Under the pieces are notes generated by a model that made no database searches, was not told where the DNA came from, and worked only from the letters and a program-made list of their open reading frames with translations. The position numbers and the translations under genes were made by a program. Below are positions 27,979-39,377 of a stretch of DNA of 64,000 nt, in pieces. Source of the stretch: Photobacterium proteolyticum (lineage in GTDB: Bacteria > Pseudomonadota > Gammaproteobacteria > Enterobacterales > Vibrionaceae); contig NZ_MJIL01000060.1 of assembly GCF_001939735.1 (NCBI RefSeq), positions 146,375 to 210,374 on the forward strand, in the 5' to 3' direction. Numbering within the stretch: position 1 is the stretch's first letter; each line of letters starts with the position of its first letter.

Positions 27979-29511
27979 TTACAAGCTTGGCAGTAACTGC
28001 TCTGGCATCAGTGAGTTGTAGGTTGCCTCTTTAAGCAGTTGGTTTGCTTTTTCAATGTCCGGTGCGAAGTACCTGTCTTTATCATAGAAGCTAACACGTT
28101 CACGAAGCTGAGCTTTAGCCTGCTCGATGCGCTCTGAACTCTTGTTAGGGGTTCTGAAATCCAGCCCTTGCGCAGCAGCCAGAAGCTCTACGGCCAGGAT
28201 ACCACGGGTATTTTCTGCCATATCGGCCAGACGTCGACCCGCAAAAGTCGCCATCGAAACGTGGTCTTCCTGATTGGCTGACGTTGGCAGGCTATCAACA
28301 GAAGCGGGGTGGGCTAGTGTTTTGTTTTCGCTAGCGAGAGCTGCCGAGGTGACCTGGGCAATCATAAAGCCTGAGTTTACGCCGCCGTTGTCGACTAAGA
28401 AAGGAGGCAGTTTACTCAGGGCACTATCGATTAGCAGGGCCATTCTACGCTCGGAAAGGCTACCAATTTCAGCAATTGCCAACGCCAGATTGTCAGCGGC
28501 CATGGCGACAGGCTCGGCATGGAAGTTCCCGCCTGAAATGATGTCGCCATCGTCGGCAAATACCAGCGGGTTATCCGAGACCGCATTGGCTTCAACTTCC
28601 AGAATGTCGGCAGCGTGGCGGATCTGCTGTAGGCAGGCCCCCATTACCTGAGGTTGGCAGCGAAGAGAATATGGGTCTTGTACTTTTTCGCACTGCTGAT
28701 GCGACAGGCCAATCTCGCTATCTTTGCTCAACATATGTCGATAAGCCGTTGCGGCATCAATCTGTCCGCGATGACCACGAACACGGTGTATTCGTGGATC
28801 AAATGGACGGCGGCTACCCAATGCCGCATCTACTGACATGGCTCCACAGACAGTACCGGAAGCATAAAGATCTTCTGCAGCAAACAGTCCCTCAAGGGCA
28901 AAGGCCGTAGAAGCCTGGGTACCGTTAAGCAAGGCCAAGCCTTCTTTCGGTGCCAGTGTAATAGGCTCGAGACCGGCGATTTTCAGTGCTTCTTCACCAG
29001 AGATCACCTTGCCCTCGAAGCGTGCCTGACCTTCGCCAAGCAGTACTGTGCTCATATGGGCGAGGGGAGCCAAATCACCTGACGCACCCACTGATCCTTT
29101 TTTCGGAATACACGGATAAACTTCAGAGTTCACCAGTTTCATCAGCGCATTGACCACCAGAGGACGAATACCCGAGTAGCCGCGAGAAAGGCTGTTGATT
29201 TTCAGAGTCATCATTAGGCGAACTGTTGCGTCGTCCATGAACTCACCGATGCCGGCGGCATGTGAGAGAACGATGCTGCGCTGAAGGGTCTCGAGATCTT
29301 CAACAGCAATACGGGTGTTGGCGAGTAGCCCAAATCCCGTGTTGATACCGTAGACCACACGATCTTCGGCGATGATTTGCTCAACGGCCTGAGTACTTGC
29401 CTGCATACCTTCCAGTGCTGACTCATGCAGAGACAGCTCGACAGGTTGACGGCTGATCTCGCGGAGTAGCTTCAGTGATAGCGTTCCCGGCTTGATTTCT
29501 AAATGGTACAT
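27979..29511 (-). CDS. hutH: Histidine ammonia-lyase HutH
   Basis: First enzyme of histidine degradation: it deaminates L-histidine to trans-urocanate in the cytoplasm. The 510-residue protein contains [16 protein letters not shown]. The Ala-Ser-Gly at 143-145 cyclises into the MIO electrophile. Also conserved are [10 protein letters not shown] at the N-terminus and [17 protein letters not shown] near the C-terminus. Last gene of the operon hutI-hutG-hutU-hutH; the gap from hutU is 25 bases. Confidence 0.97.
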   Translation of the reverse strand: MYHLEIKPGTLSLKLLREISRQPVELSLHESALEGMQASTQAVEQIIAEDRVVYGINTGFGLLANTRIAVEDLETLQRSIVLSHAAGIGEFMDDATVRLMMTLKINSLSRGYSGIRPLVVNALMKLVNSEVYPCIPKKGSVGASGDLAPLAHMSTVLLGEGQARFEGKVISGEEALKIAGLEPITLAPKEGLALLNGTQASTAFALEGLFAAEDLYASGTVCGAMSVDAALGSRRPFDPRIHRVRGHRGQIDAATAYRHMLSKDSEIGLSHQQCEKVQDPYSLRCQPQVMGACLQQIRHAADILEVEANAVSDNPLVFADDGDIISGGNFHAEPVAMAADNLALAIAEIGSLSERRMALLIDSALSKLPPFLVDNGGVNSGFMIAQVTSAALASENKTLAHPASVDSLPTSANQEDHVSMATFAGRRLADMAENTRGILAVELLAAAQGLDFRTPNKSSERIEQAKAQLRERVSFYDKDRYFAPDIEKANQLLKEATYNSLMPEQLLPSL

Positions 29512-29536
29512 ACAACTTCCTTCTTGCTACCGTTGA

Positions 29537-31249
29537 TTACTTTGATACTGACGGGGTGGTGATCATTGGCAAGTCAAGTCCTTGCTCTTTTGCACAGTTA
29601 ATGGCGATGTCATAGCCTGCATCAGCATGACGCATTACCCCGGTAGCGGGGTCATTACGCAGAACACGACCAACACGCTCGGCTGCATCGTCACTGCCGT
29701 CACACACGATAACCATGCCTGAGTGCTGCGAGAAGCCCATGCCGACACCGCCGCCGTGGTGCAGAGATACCCATGTTGCGCCAGAAGCGGTATTAAGCAG
29801 CGCATTGAGGAGTGGCCAGTCTGATACGGCATCAGAGCCATCCATCATACCTTCGGTTTCGCGGTTCGGGCTGGCAACAGAGCCAGAATCCAGGTGGTCG
29901 CGGCCAATAACAATTGGCGCTTTCAGCTCGCCGTTCTTAACCATTTCGTTAAACGCTTTACCCAGACGAGCACGGTCTTTCAGGCCAACCCAGCAGATAC
30001 GAGCCGGTAGTCCCTGGAACTGAATACGCTCACGGGCCATGTCGAGCCAGTTGTGCAGGTGAGGGTTGTCCGGGATAAGCTCTTTTACCTTCTGGTCGGT
30101 TTTGTAAATGTCTTCCGGATCGCCAGACAGGGCAGCCCAGCGGAATGGTCCGACACCTTCGCAGAACAGCGGACGGATATAGGCAGGAACAAAGCCCGGG
30201 AAGTCAAAGGCATTCTCAACCCCTTCTTCAAATGCCATCTGGCGGATGTTATTACCGTAATCGACTGTTGCAGAACCGGCTTTTTGCAGATCCAGCATCG
30301 CCTGTACCTGGATTGCCATTGACTGCTTGGCGGCTTTGACAACTGCGGCTTCGTCTTTGGTTCGCATTTCGGCAGCGTATTCCATGCTCCAGCCTTTCGG
30401 CAGGTAGCCGTTTAGAGGGTCATGCGCCGAGGTCTGGTCAGTGGTGGCATCAGGAACAATACCGCGCTCAACTAGCTCCGGATAGACATCTGCCGCGTTT
30501 GCCAGCAGGCCAACGGAAACCGGTTTGCCGGTTTGTTTCGACTCTTCAATAATTGCCAGTGCTTCATCCAGGCTGGTTGCCTTGCAATCGACATAGCCGG
30601 TGCGTAGACGATAGTCGATACGTGATTCATCGCATTCGACAGCCAGCATAGAGAATCCCGCCATTGTCGCTGCCAGCGGCTGAGCGCCACCCATACCGCC
30701 AAGACCACCGGTTAAGATCCAACGGCCTTTGGCATCACCGTTAAAGTGCTGTCGTGCCATGGCAACGAAGGTTTCGTAGGTGCCCTGAACAATGCCTTGA
30801 GAGCCGATATAGATCCAGCTTCCCGCTGTCATCTGGCCGTACATCATCAGGCCTTCTTTATCGAGCTCGTTAAAGTGCTCCCAGTTTGCCCAGTGTGGTA
30901 CCAAGTTTGAGTTGGCGATCAATACACGCGGCGCATTGCTATGGGTTTTGAAAACACCAACAGGCTTACCGGACTGAACCAGTAAGGTCTCGTCGTCTTC
31001 CAGACGTTGCAATACTTCAACAATCTTGTCATAGCACTCCCAGTTACGGGCCGCACGACCGATGCCACCATATACGACTAGCGCGTGAGGGTGCTCGGCA
31101 ACATCCGGGTGCAGGTTGTTCATCAGCATCCTTAGCGGGGCTTCTGTTAACCATGACTTTGCATTTAGTTGTGTCCCTGTTGGGGCTTTAATTGTTCTAG
31201 TGTCATCTAAACGTGGGTTTGATTGTTGTTGAGACGTAGATTGCGTCAT
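29537..31249 (-). CDS. hutU: Urocanate hydratase HutU
   Basis: Second enzyme of histidine degradation, converting urocanate to 4-imidazolone-5-propionate with tightly bound NAD+. 570 residues, slightly longer than many homologues (about 555) because of a hydrophilic N-terminal extension. The NAD-binding [20 protein letters not shown] and the C-terminal [20 protein letters not shown] regions are intact. 27 bases separate it from hutG. Confidence 0.96.
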   Translation of the reverse strand: MTQSTSQQQSNPRLDDTRTIKAPTGTQLNAKSWLTEAPLRMLMNNLHPDVAEHPHALVVYGGIGRAARNWECYDKIVEVLQRLEDDETLLVQSGKPVGVFKTHSNAPRVLIANSNLVPHWANWEHFNELDKEGLMMYGQMTAGSWIYIGSQGIVQGTYETFVAMARQHFNGDAKGRWILTGGLGGMGGAQPLAATMAGFSMLAVECDESRIDYRLRTGYVDCKATSLDEALAIIEESKQTGKPVSVGLLANAADVYPELVERGIVPDATTDQTSAHDPLNGYLPKGWSMEYAAEMRTKDEAAVVKAAKQSMAIQVQAMLDLQKAGSATVDYGNNIRQMAFEEGVENAFDFPGFVPAYIRPLFCEGVGPFRWAALSGDPEDIYKTDQKVKELIPDNPHLHNWLDMARERIQFQGLPARICWVGLKDRARLGKAFNEMVKNGELKAPIVIGRDHLDSGSVASPNRETEGMMDGSDAVSDWPLLNALLNTASGATWVSLHHGGGVGMGFSQHSGMVIVCDGSDDAAERVGRVLRNDPATGVMRHADAGYDIAINCAKEQGLDLPMITTPSVSK

Positions 31250-31276
31250 TTGGCTCTCCTTGCAGTACCGATTCAG

Positions 31277-32305
31277 TTAGCGAATGGCACGGGCGATTGT
31301 CCAGGCTAACCTTGCGGCTAACCGTGCTGTTTGGTTATCGATATCGAAACGAGGGTTATACTCGGCAAGATCTGCAACCAGGATTTTGGATTCACCTTCC
31401 TGATTTTTGGCTGCAAGGATCGGCTCAAGCAGTAACTCGACGATATCAAACGGAACGCCGCGGGCAGCCGGTGCGCTTACACCGGGGGCCACTGCGGCGG
31501 GAAATACATCCAGATCAATGGTGAGGTAGAGGTAGTCACATTGATCGATAAATAGTTGAAGCTCAGCAGCTGTTTTCTCGATATGCTGATGCGTCAGCTT
31601 GGTGTCATCTTTATAGAGCACGCCTAGGCGATCAGCTTTGGCATACAGTGCCTGAGTGTTGCTGGTACGGCTCAGGCCGAGACAGGCATATTTAAAGGGC
31701 CAGTTTTGCAGCTGACAAAAGCGTGCTGCCTGATGGAAAGGGGTGCCTGAGCTACCCATCTCAGATTGATGTCCGGCTGGTGGGTTCCTTAGATCAAAAT
31801 GGGCGTCGAAGTTGATGATCCCGACAGTTGGCGCTGGCTCTAAGCTTGGCTCCTCAAAGTCTTGGTCAGAGTCCGGATTAGCGACATGCTGCTTTTGCAC
31901 CAGGTAATTGCCAATCCCCTGGAAGGTGCCCCAAGCCACCTCATGCCCGCCACCAAAGACAATCACTTTATGGCGCTGGCGCAGCGCTTTGCTGACATCT
32001 TCGCCCAAGCGATACTGAGCCAGTTCGAGGTTGCCGTCGTTACAGTTGATATCACCGCCGTCGTAGACGGGCTCGGTGTGGTGCCAGGCCAAGTTGGCCA
32101 GTGCTTTGCGAATCGCGACCGGCGCACCATAGGCGCCTGTACGGCCTTTGTTTCGGGAAACGCCTTCGTCGCAGGCAAAACCGAGTATCATGATCCCTTC
32201 TTCATTGGCCTGATCTGCTGGCTGTACTTTCTGGTGCCAGCGCAGACCTAGCTTGCCATCTTCAGGATCTCTCCGACCCTGCCACGGACTCATATCAATT
32301 GACAT
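31277..32305 (-). CDS. hutG: Formimidoylglutamase HutG
   Basis: Arginase-family Mn2+ enzyme that hydrolyses N-formimidoyl-L-glutamate to glutamate and formamide, the last step of this version of the pathway. 342 residues. The metal-binding motifs are [24 protein letters not shown] and [19 protein letters not shown]. It overlaps the end of hutI by 11 bases, which implies translational coupling. Confidence 0.95.
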   Translation of the reverse strand: MSIDMSPWQGRRDPEDGKLGLRWHQKVQPADQANEEGIMILGFACDEGVSRNKGRTGAYGAPVAIRKALANLAWHHTEPVYDGGDINCNDGNLELAQYRLGEDVSKALRQRHKVIVFGGGHEVAWGTFQGIGNYLVQKQHVANPDSDQDFEEPSLEPAPTVGIINFDAHFDLRNPPAGHQSEMGSSGTPFHQAARFCQLQNWPFKYACLGLSRTSNTQALYAKADRLGVLYKDDTKLTHQHIEKTAAELQLFIDQCDYLYLTIDLDVFPAAVAPGVSAPAARGVPFDIVELLLEPILAAKNQEGESKILVADLAEYNPRFDIDNQTARLAARLAWTIARAIR

Positions 32306-33527
32306 TTAACTGATCTCCATTCAGGGGAAAGACATGACCATCTACCACACGGGCAATGAGATCCGGCACACCAAGGCGGTATGACAGCTCTGCTGGTGTT
32401 TCGACCTGCCAGATAGCAAGATCGGCATCCATGCCAAGGGCAATTTGTCCACGAGCTTCCTGCAGACCCAAAGCCTGAGCGGCATTGCAAGTCACACCTC
32501 GCAAACACTCTTCCGGTGTGAGTCGGAACAGGGTACAGCCCATATTCATCATTGTGCGCAACGACGCAATCGGTGATGTACCTGGGTTAAAGTCGGTGGC
32601 GATAGCCATAGGTACATTTTGCTGGCGTAATTGTTCAATAGGCGGATATTGTGTCTCGCGCAAGAAGTAAAAGGCACCTGGCAACAGGGTAGCGACCGTA
32701 TTGTTGGCTGCCAGGGCAGCAACACCGTCTTCGTCGAGGTACTCAATATGGTCAACGGAAGTTGCACCCATGCTTGCTGCCAGCGCACTGCCGCCCAAGT
32801 TGGAAAGCTGCTCGGTATGTCCTTTTATGCTCAGGCCGTGTGCTTTTGCTGCGGTGAAAACGCGTTGGCTTTGCTCGATGCTAAAGCCGATCCCTTCACA
32901 GAAGACATCGACGGCATCAGCCAGTTTTTCCCTGGCGGCAGCCGGGATGATTTCGTGACAGACAAATTTAATGTAGTCATCACTTTTGCCAGTGTATTCT
33001 GGTGGCAGGGCATGGGCCGCAAGAAGCGTCGTGGTGACTTTGATATCCGTCATTTCGCCGATACGGCGCGCAACCCGCAACATTTTCAGTTCGTCATCTA
33101 TAGTCAGACCGTAACCGGATTTGATTTCGACGGTGGTAACACCGTCTTGTTTCAGGCCATTGAGGCGCTGGACTGCCAGTTCATAGAGCTCATCTTCCGA
33201 GGCTTCGCGGGTCGCTTTTACTGTTGACAGAATACCGCCTCCGGCCTTGGCAATTTCTTCGTAAGGAACGCCGTTTAGACGCTGCTCGAATTCGTTGGCC
33301 CGGTTGCCTGCGAAAATTAGGTGAGTATGACAGTCGATCAGTCCTGGAGTGACGAGTGCGCCATGGCAGTCGATAACATCAGGGTGGCCATGCAAATCTT
33401 CATGGTCAGCATGACCAGCAAACATGATTTTGCCTTCTCGGATGCCAATCATGCCGTTCTCTATGATTTGGTAACCAGCTTCTGGCTGCATGGTGACCAT
33501 TTTTAGATTCGTCAGTACTCGATCCAT
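32295..33527 (-). CDS. hutI: Imidazolonepropionase HutI
   Basis: Zn-dependent amidohydrolase that opens imidazolone-5-propionate to N-formimidoyl-L-glutamate. 410 residues. The [20 protein letters not shown] segment carries the metal His pair, and [20 protein letters not shown] and [10 protein letters not shown] complete the active site. It is the first gene of the operon, 26 bases after the HutC-like operator. Confidence 0.96.
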   Translation of the reverse strand: MDRVLTNLKMVTMQPEAGYQIIENGMIGIREGKIMFAGHADHEDLHGHPDVIDCHGALVTPGLIDCHTHLIFAGNRANEFEQRLNGVPYEEIAKAGGGILSTVKATREASEDELYELAVQRLNGLKQDGVTTVEIKSGYGLTIDDELKMLRVARRIGEMTDIKVTTTLLAAHALPPEYTGKSDDYIKFVCHEIIPAAAREKLADAVDVFCEGIGFSIEQSQRVFTAAKAHGLSIKGHTEQLSNLGGSALAASMGATSVDHIEYLDEDGVAALAANNTVATLLPGAFYFLRETQYPPIEQLRQQNVPMAIATDFNPGTSPIASLRTMMNMGCTLFRLTPEECLRGVTCNAAQALGLQEARGQIALGMDADLAIWQVETPAELSYRLGVPDLIARVVDGHVFPLNGDQLNVN

Positions 33528-33552
33528 GGACGTTTATCTTCAATGTTGATTA

Positions 33553-33562
33553 TGTATATACA
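33553..33562. promoter_or_regulatory. Candidate HutC operator in the hut promoter
   Basis: The palindrome TGTATATACA (wider context ATGTATATACAAAT) lies upstream of hutI. It matches the GntR/HutC operator core TGTATNTACA described in other bacteria. HutC is encoded just upstream. Urocanate is the usual inducer in this family. Confidence 0.65.
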
Positions 33563-33770
33563 AATAAATAGACAATTATTGAGATAAACTCAAGATGTTA
33601 TGTAAAGAAAATGTGATCAGAATTGTAATTATTGGCTGACAGTGAGTAAAAAACTGGTGATTGATCGGGAAAGTGATACTTCTCTTTGACGATTTATTGT
33701 ATAGCCGTGGTGAGGAGGTGGCGTAGGCGGTGAGTTCTCGCTGTTCGTTGTCTTACTGGCGTAGGAAATT

Positions 33771-33808
33771 AGCTAGGTACTTGATAATAAAGTATTAAGT
33801 TCCTAGCT
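33771..33808. terminator. Long hairpin after hutC
   Basis: A 16-bp imperfect stem (14 matches; AGCTAGG and CCTAGCT at the ends) with a 6-base loop lies 25 bases after the hutC stop. No strong T-run follows, so terminator activity is uncertain. Confidence 0.45.
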
Positions 33809-33832
33809 TGACATTGCGCGAGGCTGTCAGTG

Positions 33833-34537
33833 TTAAACCTGACTTCTCGAGCTGAGTTTATACTTATCTCCCGGATGATAGAGAAGCGCGGTGCTGATCA
33901 GGTTCTTATCACTCCAGGTCCGGCGGTTTAGCAACAGGCACGGTGAACCCGAAGCCATCATCAACAGATCCGATACGCGCTTGGCCGGTAAAATGGCTTC
34001 GACAGTATGCTCAATGTCGCTCAGCGGACAGGTTTGTACCAGGTATTCGTTAGGGGTCTGCTGGGTAAAATCTTGCTCTATGTAATCGGGGACAAAGTCG
34101 GGGTTTACCCAGCGTTCTTCGAGCTGAATTGGGGTGTCATTTTCATAGTGGACTATCTGAGTGAAGTAGACACTGGTTCCGTGGCGAACACCTAGCCACA
34201 GAGCAATGTCATCATTGGCTTCTACTGTCGTTTGGTTAATCACCTTGTTGGCATAATCATGGCCACGATTTTTGACCTCTGCAGCTATATTGCGAATTTC
34301 CATCAGTGGTGACTCGGCTTTTTTTTGGCAGACAAACGTGCCGAGCCGAGGGGTTCGCTCCAGAAAACCGTCTTTAACCAAGTCGCGAATCGCTTTGTTT
34401 GCGGTCATACGGCTGACGGAGAACTGCTCCGATAGCTCAATTTCTGTTGGGATCTTGTAACCAGGTGGCCAACTGCGTGATTGAATCTTGTCGTTGAGGT
34501 ATTTTTTTATTTGAAGGTATCGCGGTGACTGAGCCAT
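33833..34537 (-). CDS. hutC: GntR-family histidine utilisation repressor HutC
   Basis: Repressor of the adjacent hut operon. 234 residues from the ATG at 34537: an N-terminal winged helix (YLQIKKYLND to LGTFV, with SVSRMTANKAIRDLVKDGFLERTPRLGTFV) and a C-terminal UTRA effector domain (about 90-230). Several in-frame ATGs lie upstream; I chose MAQSPRYLQIKKYL because it aligns with the usual HutC start and has a GGA-containing site 9 bases before. It is transcribed in the same direction as hutIGUH but has its own promoter. An imperfect operator-like sequence (TTGTATAGGCAAT) sits just upstream, consistent with autoregulation. Confidence 0.92.
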   Translation of the reverse strand: MAQSPRYLQIKKYLNDKIQSRSWPPGYKIPTEIELSEQFSVSRMTANKAIRDLVKDGFLERTPRLGTFVCQKKAESPLMEIRNIAAEVKNRGHDYANKVINQTTVEANDDIALWLGVRHGTSVYFTQIVHYENDTPIQLEERWVNPDFVPDYIEQDFTQQTPNEYLVQTCPLSDIEHTVEAILPAKRVSDLLMMASGSPCLLLNRRTWSDKNLISTALLYHPGDKYKLSSRSQV

Positions 34538-34552
34538 TGCTGTCATTCCATA

Positions 34553-34568
34553 ATTGCCTATACAAATG
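34553..34568. promoter_or_regulatory. Imperfect HutC-like half-site upstream of hutC
   Basis: On the minus strand TTGTATAGGCAAT shares the TTGTAT half of the operator upstream of hutI. It lies about 16 bases before the chosen hutC start. Autoregulation is inferred. Confidence 0.35.
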
Positions 34569-34732
34569 AAAGCAATTTTTCCGCTGTATTTCAAGTTTGT
34601 TCTGATCAGGAGCAGAAATAATCTACTTGAAGGGGGGGAGGAGCTTGCTGTTGTGATAGCAGAGGTAAGTTAATAGGGGAGCTGCGCCCAAGGGCAGGTG
34701 CAACTCCCTATATAGTGCTATGAAAGCAATAG

Positions 34733-35506
34733 TTAGAAGTGGTAGGCAACGGTTGCGCCTACGACCCATTGGTTCGCGCTATCTACAATCGGTGAGTCCG
34801 AGATTTTAGATCCCAGACGGGTATAGGCTGTGCTTTGAGTAATGTCGATACTGTCTGTTACAGGGACCACAAGTTTATATCCGACATTGAAGGCAAAGTC
34901 GCTATCACCTTTGTACGCTTTGCGGGTCGAGGTCGCCTCTGAGGCTTTAACGCCATAGTAATAGTCGACAAAGTCTTTGCTCAGGTAGCTAACACCCGCA
35001 AACGGTACGAAGTCAGCAACCCCTAAGTTCATCACGTGAAAGTACTTGGCACCGCCAATGAATCCTTTATAGGCCCCGGTAACATCGTGTTGTAAGAATG
35101 TGGAGACGGTTCCCAGCCCAAGATGGAAGTCAGCGTTAAGGCCAAGATCGCCGCTCATCTTACGGTCCTTCATTCCTTTCAATACGTCAGCATCATCAGC
35201 GTCATATCCGGTACCACCTGCTGTAAAATAAGCGCTCATATTGACTAGATCATTGTCAGTACCGATAAAGCGATAGTTGATACCACCGAGGTCAATGTTG
35301 AAGTCTTCGCCGTGATAACCACCATTAAGTACCACGGCCGTTGTTTTATCCTGGCCTTTGTATAGTTCGCTGCCGGTAACAACGCCTGCTTCTACAAAAC
35401 CTGCTCCCTCGTTGGTGTAAATATTACCATTGCGAATATAGGTGTCTCCTGCAAATGCCTGCGAGGATAGAAGTGACGCGGCGATGAACAGTGCTAGCTT
35501 TTTCAT
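34733..35506 (-). CDS. ompV: MipA/OmpV-family outer-membrane protein
   Basis: Outer-membrane beta-barrel of 257 residues. The signal peptide MKKLALFIAASLLSSQAFA-GD is clear, the body consists of amphipathic strands, and the C-terminus VVGATVAYHF ends in the aromatic residue needed for BAM recognition. The sequence resembles OmpV of vibrios and MipA-type proteins. Roles proposed for the family include scaffolding or adhesion. The ATG at 35506 starts the signal peptide; upstream in-frame codons would disrupt it. Confidence 0.78.
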   Translation of the reverse strand: MKKLALFIAASLLSSQAFAGDTYIRNGNIYTNEGAGFVEAGVVTGSELYKGQDKTTAVVLNGGYHGEDFNIDLGGINYRFIGTDNDLVNMSAYFTAGGTGYDADDADVLKGMKDRKMSGDLGLNADFHLGLGTVSTFLQHDVTGAYKGFIGGAKYFHVMNLGVADFVPFAGVSYLSKDFVDYYYGVKASEATSTRKAYKGDSDFAFNVGYKLVVPVTDSIDITQSTAYTRLGSKISDSPIVDSANQWVVGATVAYHF

Positions 35507-35871
35507 GGTTGAATTCCGTCTATGAGTTTGAATTGTTGTCATTAATCAAGATGTGAACACTGTACAAAATGGGTTTGGTATAGGCTATCCAAGGATTGTC
35601 CGGAAATGTCACAGCCTATTACAATCGAGTACAAAAATGCTTTTAATGTCGTGTGAGAGGTAGCTTGGGTATAAAACAATTAAATTTGTCAGGGCCTTTG
35701 CAATCAGTTACAACCGTTTGATATAGTTCCACCTTCGTTTCTGTTCTCTGTACTGCTCAGTATTGCGGGACTGGCTCAGAAGCTTTTACTCATTCATCTA
35801 AGCTATCCAAAGCTTATATATATTCAACATGTGCTACTTGGTGTGTGGCACCACTGTGAAAGGACATATTC
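35507..35871. other. Divergent intergenic region with a MITE-end relic
   Basis: 365 bases between ompV and thrS. It contains the promoter and leader of the translation operon and a 17-base MITE-end match at 35657-35673. No leader peptide or tRNA-like operator could be supported by eye. Confidence 0.45.
35657..35673 (-). mobile_element. Relic of a MITE terminal inverted repeat
   Basis: GAGGTAGCTTGGGTATA is identical to 17 bases of the terminal repeat of the element at 63655-63923. A chance match of this length in the window is very unlikely. No matching second end is visible nearby, so only one end remains. Confidence 0.6.
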
Positions 35872-37803
35872 ATGCCTGTAATTACTCTTCCTGACGGCAG
35901 TCAGCGTCAATTTGACAATCCAGTTTCTACTTTTGAAGTCGCGCAATCGATCGGCCCTGGTCTTGCGAAGGCGACCATTGCTGGTCGCGTTAATGGTAAC
36001 CGCGTCGATGCGTGTGACCTTATCGAAGAAGATGCTAGCCTTGAAATTATCACGGCTAAAGACGAAGTAGACGGTCTCGAGATCGTTCGCCACTCGTGTG
36101 CTCACCTTCTCGGCCACGCGCTGAAGCAGCTTTACCCACAAGCGAAAATGGCGATTGGTCCAACCATCGACAACGGCTTCTACTACGACATTGACCTTGA
36201 CGAGTCACTTACGCAAGAAGATCTTGAAAAGATTGAAAAGCGTATGAAAGAACTGGCGAAGACCAAATACCAAGTTATCAAGAAAAAGGTAAGCTGGCAG
36301 GAAGCACGTGATACGTTTGAATCACGTGAAGAACCGTACAAAGTGGAAATCCTTGACGAGAACGTTTCTCGTGATGATCGTCCTGGCCTGTACCACCACG
36401 AAGAATATATCGATATGTGTCGTGGCCCGCACGTACCGCACATGGGCTTCTGTCAGCACTTTACCCTGCTGAACGTTGCTGGTGCATACTGGCGTGGTGA
36501 CAGCGACAACAAGATGCTTCAGCGTATCTACGGTACTGCTTTCCATGATAAGAAAGCACTGAAGGCGCACCTGACTCGCCTGGAAGAAGCCGCAAAGCGT
36601 GACCACCGTAAAATCGGTAAGCAGCTTGATCTTTTCCACATGCAGCAAGAAGCGCCGGGTATGGTGTTCTGGCACCACAACGGTTGGTCAATCTTCCGTG
36701 ATCTGGAAGTATTCATTCGCGAGAAGCTGACTGAGTACGGTTACCAGGAAGTTAAGGGTCCTCTGATGATGGACCGCGTTCTTTGGGAACGTTCTGGTCA
36801 CTGGGACAAGTACGCAGAAGCAATGTTCACAACTTCTTCAGAGAACCGTGAGTACGCTATCAAGCCGATGAACTGCCCAGGTCATGTTCAGATCTTTAAC
36901 CAAGGCCTGAAGTCTTACCGTGATCTGCCATTGCGTATGGCCGAGTTTGGTTCATGTCACCGTAACGAGCCATCTGGTGCACTGCACGGCATTATGCGTG
37001 TGCGTGGCTTTACTCAGGATGATGCACACGTCTTCTGTACAGAAGCTCAGGTACAAGAAGAAGTTACATCTTGTATTAAAATGGTTTATGATACTTATCA
37101 GACATTTGGCTTTGACAACATTGTTGTTAAGCTGTCTACACGCCCTGAAAAGCGTGTAGGTTCTGATGAAATGTGGGATAAAGCAGAGTCTGACCTGACG
37201 CTTGCTCTTGAATCAATGGAAATTCCTTTTGAAATTCAAGAAGGCGAAGGTGCATTCTACGGTCCTAAGATCGAGTTTACCCTGCATGACTGCCTGGATC
37301 GTGCTTGGCAGTGCGGTACCGTTCAGCTAGACTTTGCTCTGCCTGAACGTCTTGGTGCAACATACGTGGGTGAAGACAACGAGCGTCACACTCCGGTTAT
37401 GATTCACCGTGCTATTCTTGGTTCACTAGAGCGTTTCATCGGTATTCTGATTGAAGAATACGCAGGCTTCTTCCCGACTTGGTTGGCGCCTCAACAAGCT
37501 GTTGTGATGAATATTACTGACAGTCAGTCAGAATATGTACAAGAAGTAGTAGAAAAACTGCAAAAAAGTGGAATTAGAGTCAATGCGGACTTGAGAAATG
37601 AGAAGATTGGCTTTAAAATTCGCGAACATACTTTGAAGCGAGTGCCTTACATGCTCGTTTGCGGCGACAAAGAAGTCGAAGCAGGTGAGATTGCAGTTCG
37701 TACTCGCAAGGGTAAAGATTTGGGTAAATTTAAGATTGACGATCTTGTTGCATTCTTGCAGCAAGAAATTAGCAGTCGCAAGCTCAATATTTTGGAGGAA
37801 TAA
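35872..37803 (+). CDS. thrS: Threonyl-tRNA synthetase
   Basis: Class II synthetase that charges tRNA-Thr and edits Ser-tRNA-Thr. 643 residues, E. coli length 642. Domains in order: TGS (1-62), editing N2 (about 65-225; [16 protein letters not shown] is its hallmark), catalytic core (about 245-535; [10 protein letters not shown] carries the Zn-binding Cys; motif 2 is [26 protein letters not shown]) and anticodon-binding (540-643). It is the first gene of thrS-infC-rpmI-rplT. Codon usage is strongly biased, as expected for a highly expressed gene. Confidence 0.97.
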   Translation: MPVITLPDGSQRQFDNPVSTFEVAQSIGPGLAKATIAGRVNGNRVDACDLIEEDASLEIITAKDEVDGLEIVRHSCAHLLGHALKQLYPQAKMAIGPTIDNGFYYDIDLDESLTQEDLEKIEKRMKELAKTKYQVIKKKVSWQEARDTFESREEPYKVEILDENVSRDDRPGLYHHEEYIDMCRGPHVPHMGFCQHFTLLNVAGAYWRGDSDNKMLQRIYGTAFHDKKALKAHLTRLEEAAKRDHRKIGKQLDLFHMQQEAPGMVFWHHNGWSIFRDLEVFIREKLTEYGYQEVKGPLMMDRVLWERSGHWDKYAEAMFTTSSENREYAIKPMNCPGHVQIFNQGLKSYRDLPLRMAEFGSCHRNEPSGALHGIMRVRGFTQDDAHVFCTEAQVQEEVTSCIKMVYDTYQTFGFDNIVVKLSTRPEKRVGSDEMWDKAESDLTLALESMEIPFEIQEGEGAFYGPKIEFTLHDCLDRAWQCGTVQLDFALPERLGATYVGEDNERHTPVMIHRAILGSLERFIGILIEEYAGFFPTWLAPQQAVVMNITDSQSEYVQEVVEKLQKSGIRVNADLRNEKIGFKIREHTLKRVPYMLVCGDKEVEAGEIAVRTRKGKDLGKFKIDDLVAFLQQEISSRKLNILEE

Positions 37804-37806
37804 GGT

Positions 37807-38358
37807 ATTAAAGGCGGAAGAAGAACACAAGCACCAGTTAAGCAAAACGCACATCGTTTGAATGGTGAAATTCGCGGCGTACGTGAAGTACGTTTAACTG
37901 GTCTTGACGGCGAGTCAGTCGGTGTTGTTTCTATTGAAGAAGCAATGAATATTGCTCATGAAGCTGGAGTAGATCTAGTTGAAATCAGCCCTAATGCCGA
38001 GCCACCAGTCTGTCGTGTGATGGACTATGGCAAGTACCTGTTCGAAAAGAGCAAGGCTGCTAAAGAGCAAAAGAAAAAGCAGAAACAAATCCAGGTTAAG
38101 GAAGTTAAATTCCGTCCTGGTACAGACGAAGGCGATTATCAGGTAAAACTGCGCAACCTGACTCGCTTTTTAGAAGAGGGCAACAAGGGTAAGGTCACAC
38201 TGCGTTTCCGCGGTCGTGAAATGGCCCACCAGAGTCTGGGTATTGACCTTCTAAATCGTATTAAGGAAGAGCTAGCTGACCTAGCGGTTGTAGAGAGCTT
38301 CCCTAATCGAGTTGAAGGTCGTCAAATGACGATGATGCTTGCCCCAAAGAAGAAGTAA
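37807..38358 (+). CDS. infC: Translation initiation factor IF-3 (AUU start)
   Basis: IF-3 binds the 30S subunit, prevents premature 50S joining and proofreads the start codon. The true start is ATT at 37807, 3 bases after the thrS stop: the codons after it read [21 protein letters not shown], aligning with the N-terminus of E. coli IF-3 (MKGGKRVQ...). That gives 183 residues. An ATG-only search would begin at an internal TTG and lose 17 residues. The AUU start allows IF-3 to repress its own translation. The N domain ends near residue 80, followed by the Lys-rich linker [12 protein letters not shown] and the C domain. Confidence 0.96.
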   Translation: MKGGRRTQAPVKQNAHRLNGEIRGVREVRLTGLDGESVGVVSIEEAMNIAHEAGVDLVEISPNAEPPVCRVMDYGKYLFEKSKAAKEQKKKQKQIQVKEVKFRPGTDEGDYQVKLRNLTRFLEEGNKGKVTLRFRGREMAHQSLGIDLLNRIKEELADLAVVESFPNRVEGRQMTMMLAPKKK

Positions 38359-38378
38359 TTACGGCATTCAAGTAGCAC

Positions 38379-38407
38379 AAAGCGCTGCTTAACCGCAGCG
38401 CTTTTTG
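38379..38407 (+). terminator. Hairpin terminator between infC and rpmI
   Basis: A 10-bp stem (AAAGCGCTGC and GCAGCGCTTT) with loop TTAACC and TTTTTG after it. Partial termination between infC and the ribosomal protein genes is likely, with rpmI-rplT also served by readthrough or an internal promoter. Confidence 0.75.
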
Positions 38408-38455
38408 TTCGCCTGATTACTATGTTATTAACTATCAACAATGCGGAGTCTCATC

Positions 38456-38650
38456 ATGCCTAAGATGAAATCCAACAAAGGTGCTGCTAAGCGTTTCAAG
38501 AAAACTGCTGGTGGCTTTAAGTTTAAGCACGCGACTAAGCGTCACATCCTTACTAAACGTACTACTAAGAACAAGCGTCAGCTTCGTCCAAATGCGATTC
38601 TTCCAGCATGTGAAGTTGCAGCAGTTGCACGTATGCTTCCGTTCGCTTAA
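38456..38650 (+). CDS. rpmI: Ribosomal protein bL35
   Basis: Large-subunit ribosomal protein bL35, 64 residues, highly basic ([17 protein letters not shown]...). The ATG at 38456 has a GGAG site 7 bases upstream; an in-frame ATG 15 bases earlier is rejected because MPKMK is the conserved start. It precedes rplT by 41 bases. Confidence 0.97.
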   Translation: MPKMKSNKGAAKRFKKTAGGFKFKHATKRHILTKRTTKNKRQLRPNAILPACEVAAVARMLPFA

Positions 38651-38691
38651 TAGTTTTTAGTTTTATATTTTAATTTAGTTAGGAGTCTCCT

Positions 38692-39045
38692 ATGCCTCGC
38701 GTAAAACGTGGTGTACAAGCACGTGCACGTCACAAGAAAGTTCTTAAACAAGCTAAAGGTTACTACGGTGCACGTTCACGTGTTTACCGCGTAGCTTTCC
38801 AAGCAGTAACTAAAGCTGGTCAGTACGCTTACCGTGACCGTCGCAACAAGAAACGTACTTTCCGTCAACTATGGATTGCACGTATCAACGCTGCTGCTCG
38901 TCAGAACGGTATGTCTTACAGCCGCTTCATCAACGGTCTTAAGAAAGCATCTATCGAGATCGATCGTAAGATCCTTGCTGACATCGCTGTATTCGACAAA
39001 GCTACTTTCACAGTACTAGTTGAAAAAGCAAAAGCTGCACTGTAA
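38692..39045 (+). CDS. rplT: Ribosomal protein bL20
   Basis: Large-subunit protein bL20, 117 residues, essential for early 50S assembly and usually the translational repressor of the rpmI-rplT messenger. The N-terminus [20 protein letters not shown] is the conserved rRNA-binding extension. A TAGGAG site precedes the ATG. Codon usage is highly biased. Confidence 0.97.
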   Translation: MPRVKRGVQARARHKKVLKQAKGYYGARSRVYRVAFQAVTKAGQYAYRDRRNKKRTFRQLWIARINAAARQNGMSYSRFINGLKKASIEIDRKILADIAVFDKATFTVLVEKAKAAL

Positions 39046-39068
39046 TTTCAGTCCAGTTTTGATGTGGA

Positions 39069-39103
39069 AAGGAGAGCTTCGGCTCTCCTTTTTTCTTTTT
39101 TTG
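39069..39103 (+). terminator. Rho-independent terminator after rplT
   Basis: Stem AAGGAGAGC and GCTCTCCTT with a TTCG tetraloop, followed by TTTTTTCTTTTTTT. It closes the thrS-infC-rpmI-rplT unit, so pheST cannot rely on this transcript. Confidence 0.93.

Positions 39104-39377
<274 letters not shown>

Noticed and set aside
35700..35871. A tRNA-Thr-like operator for thrS autoregulation
   Set aside because: E. coli has one, but no anticodon-like hairpin could be demonstrated here by eye; a structure prediction would be needed.
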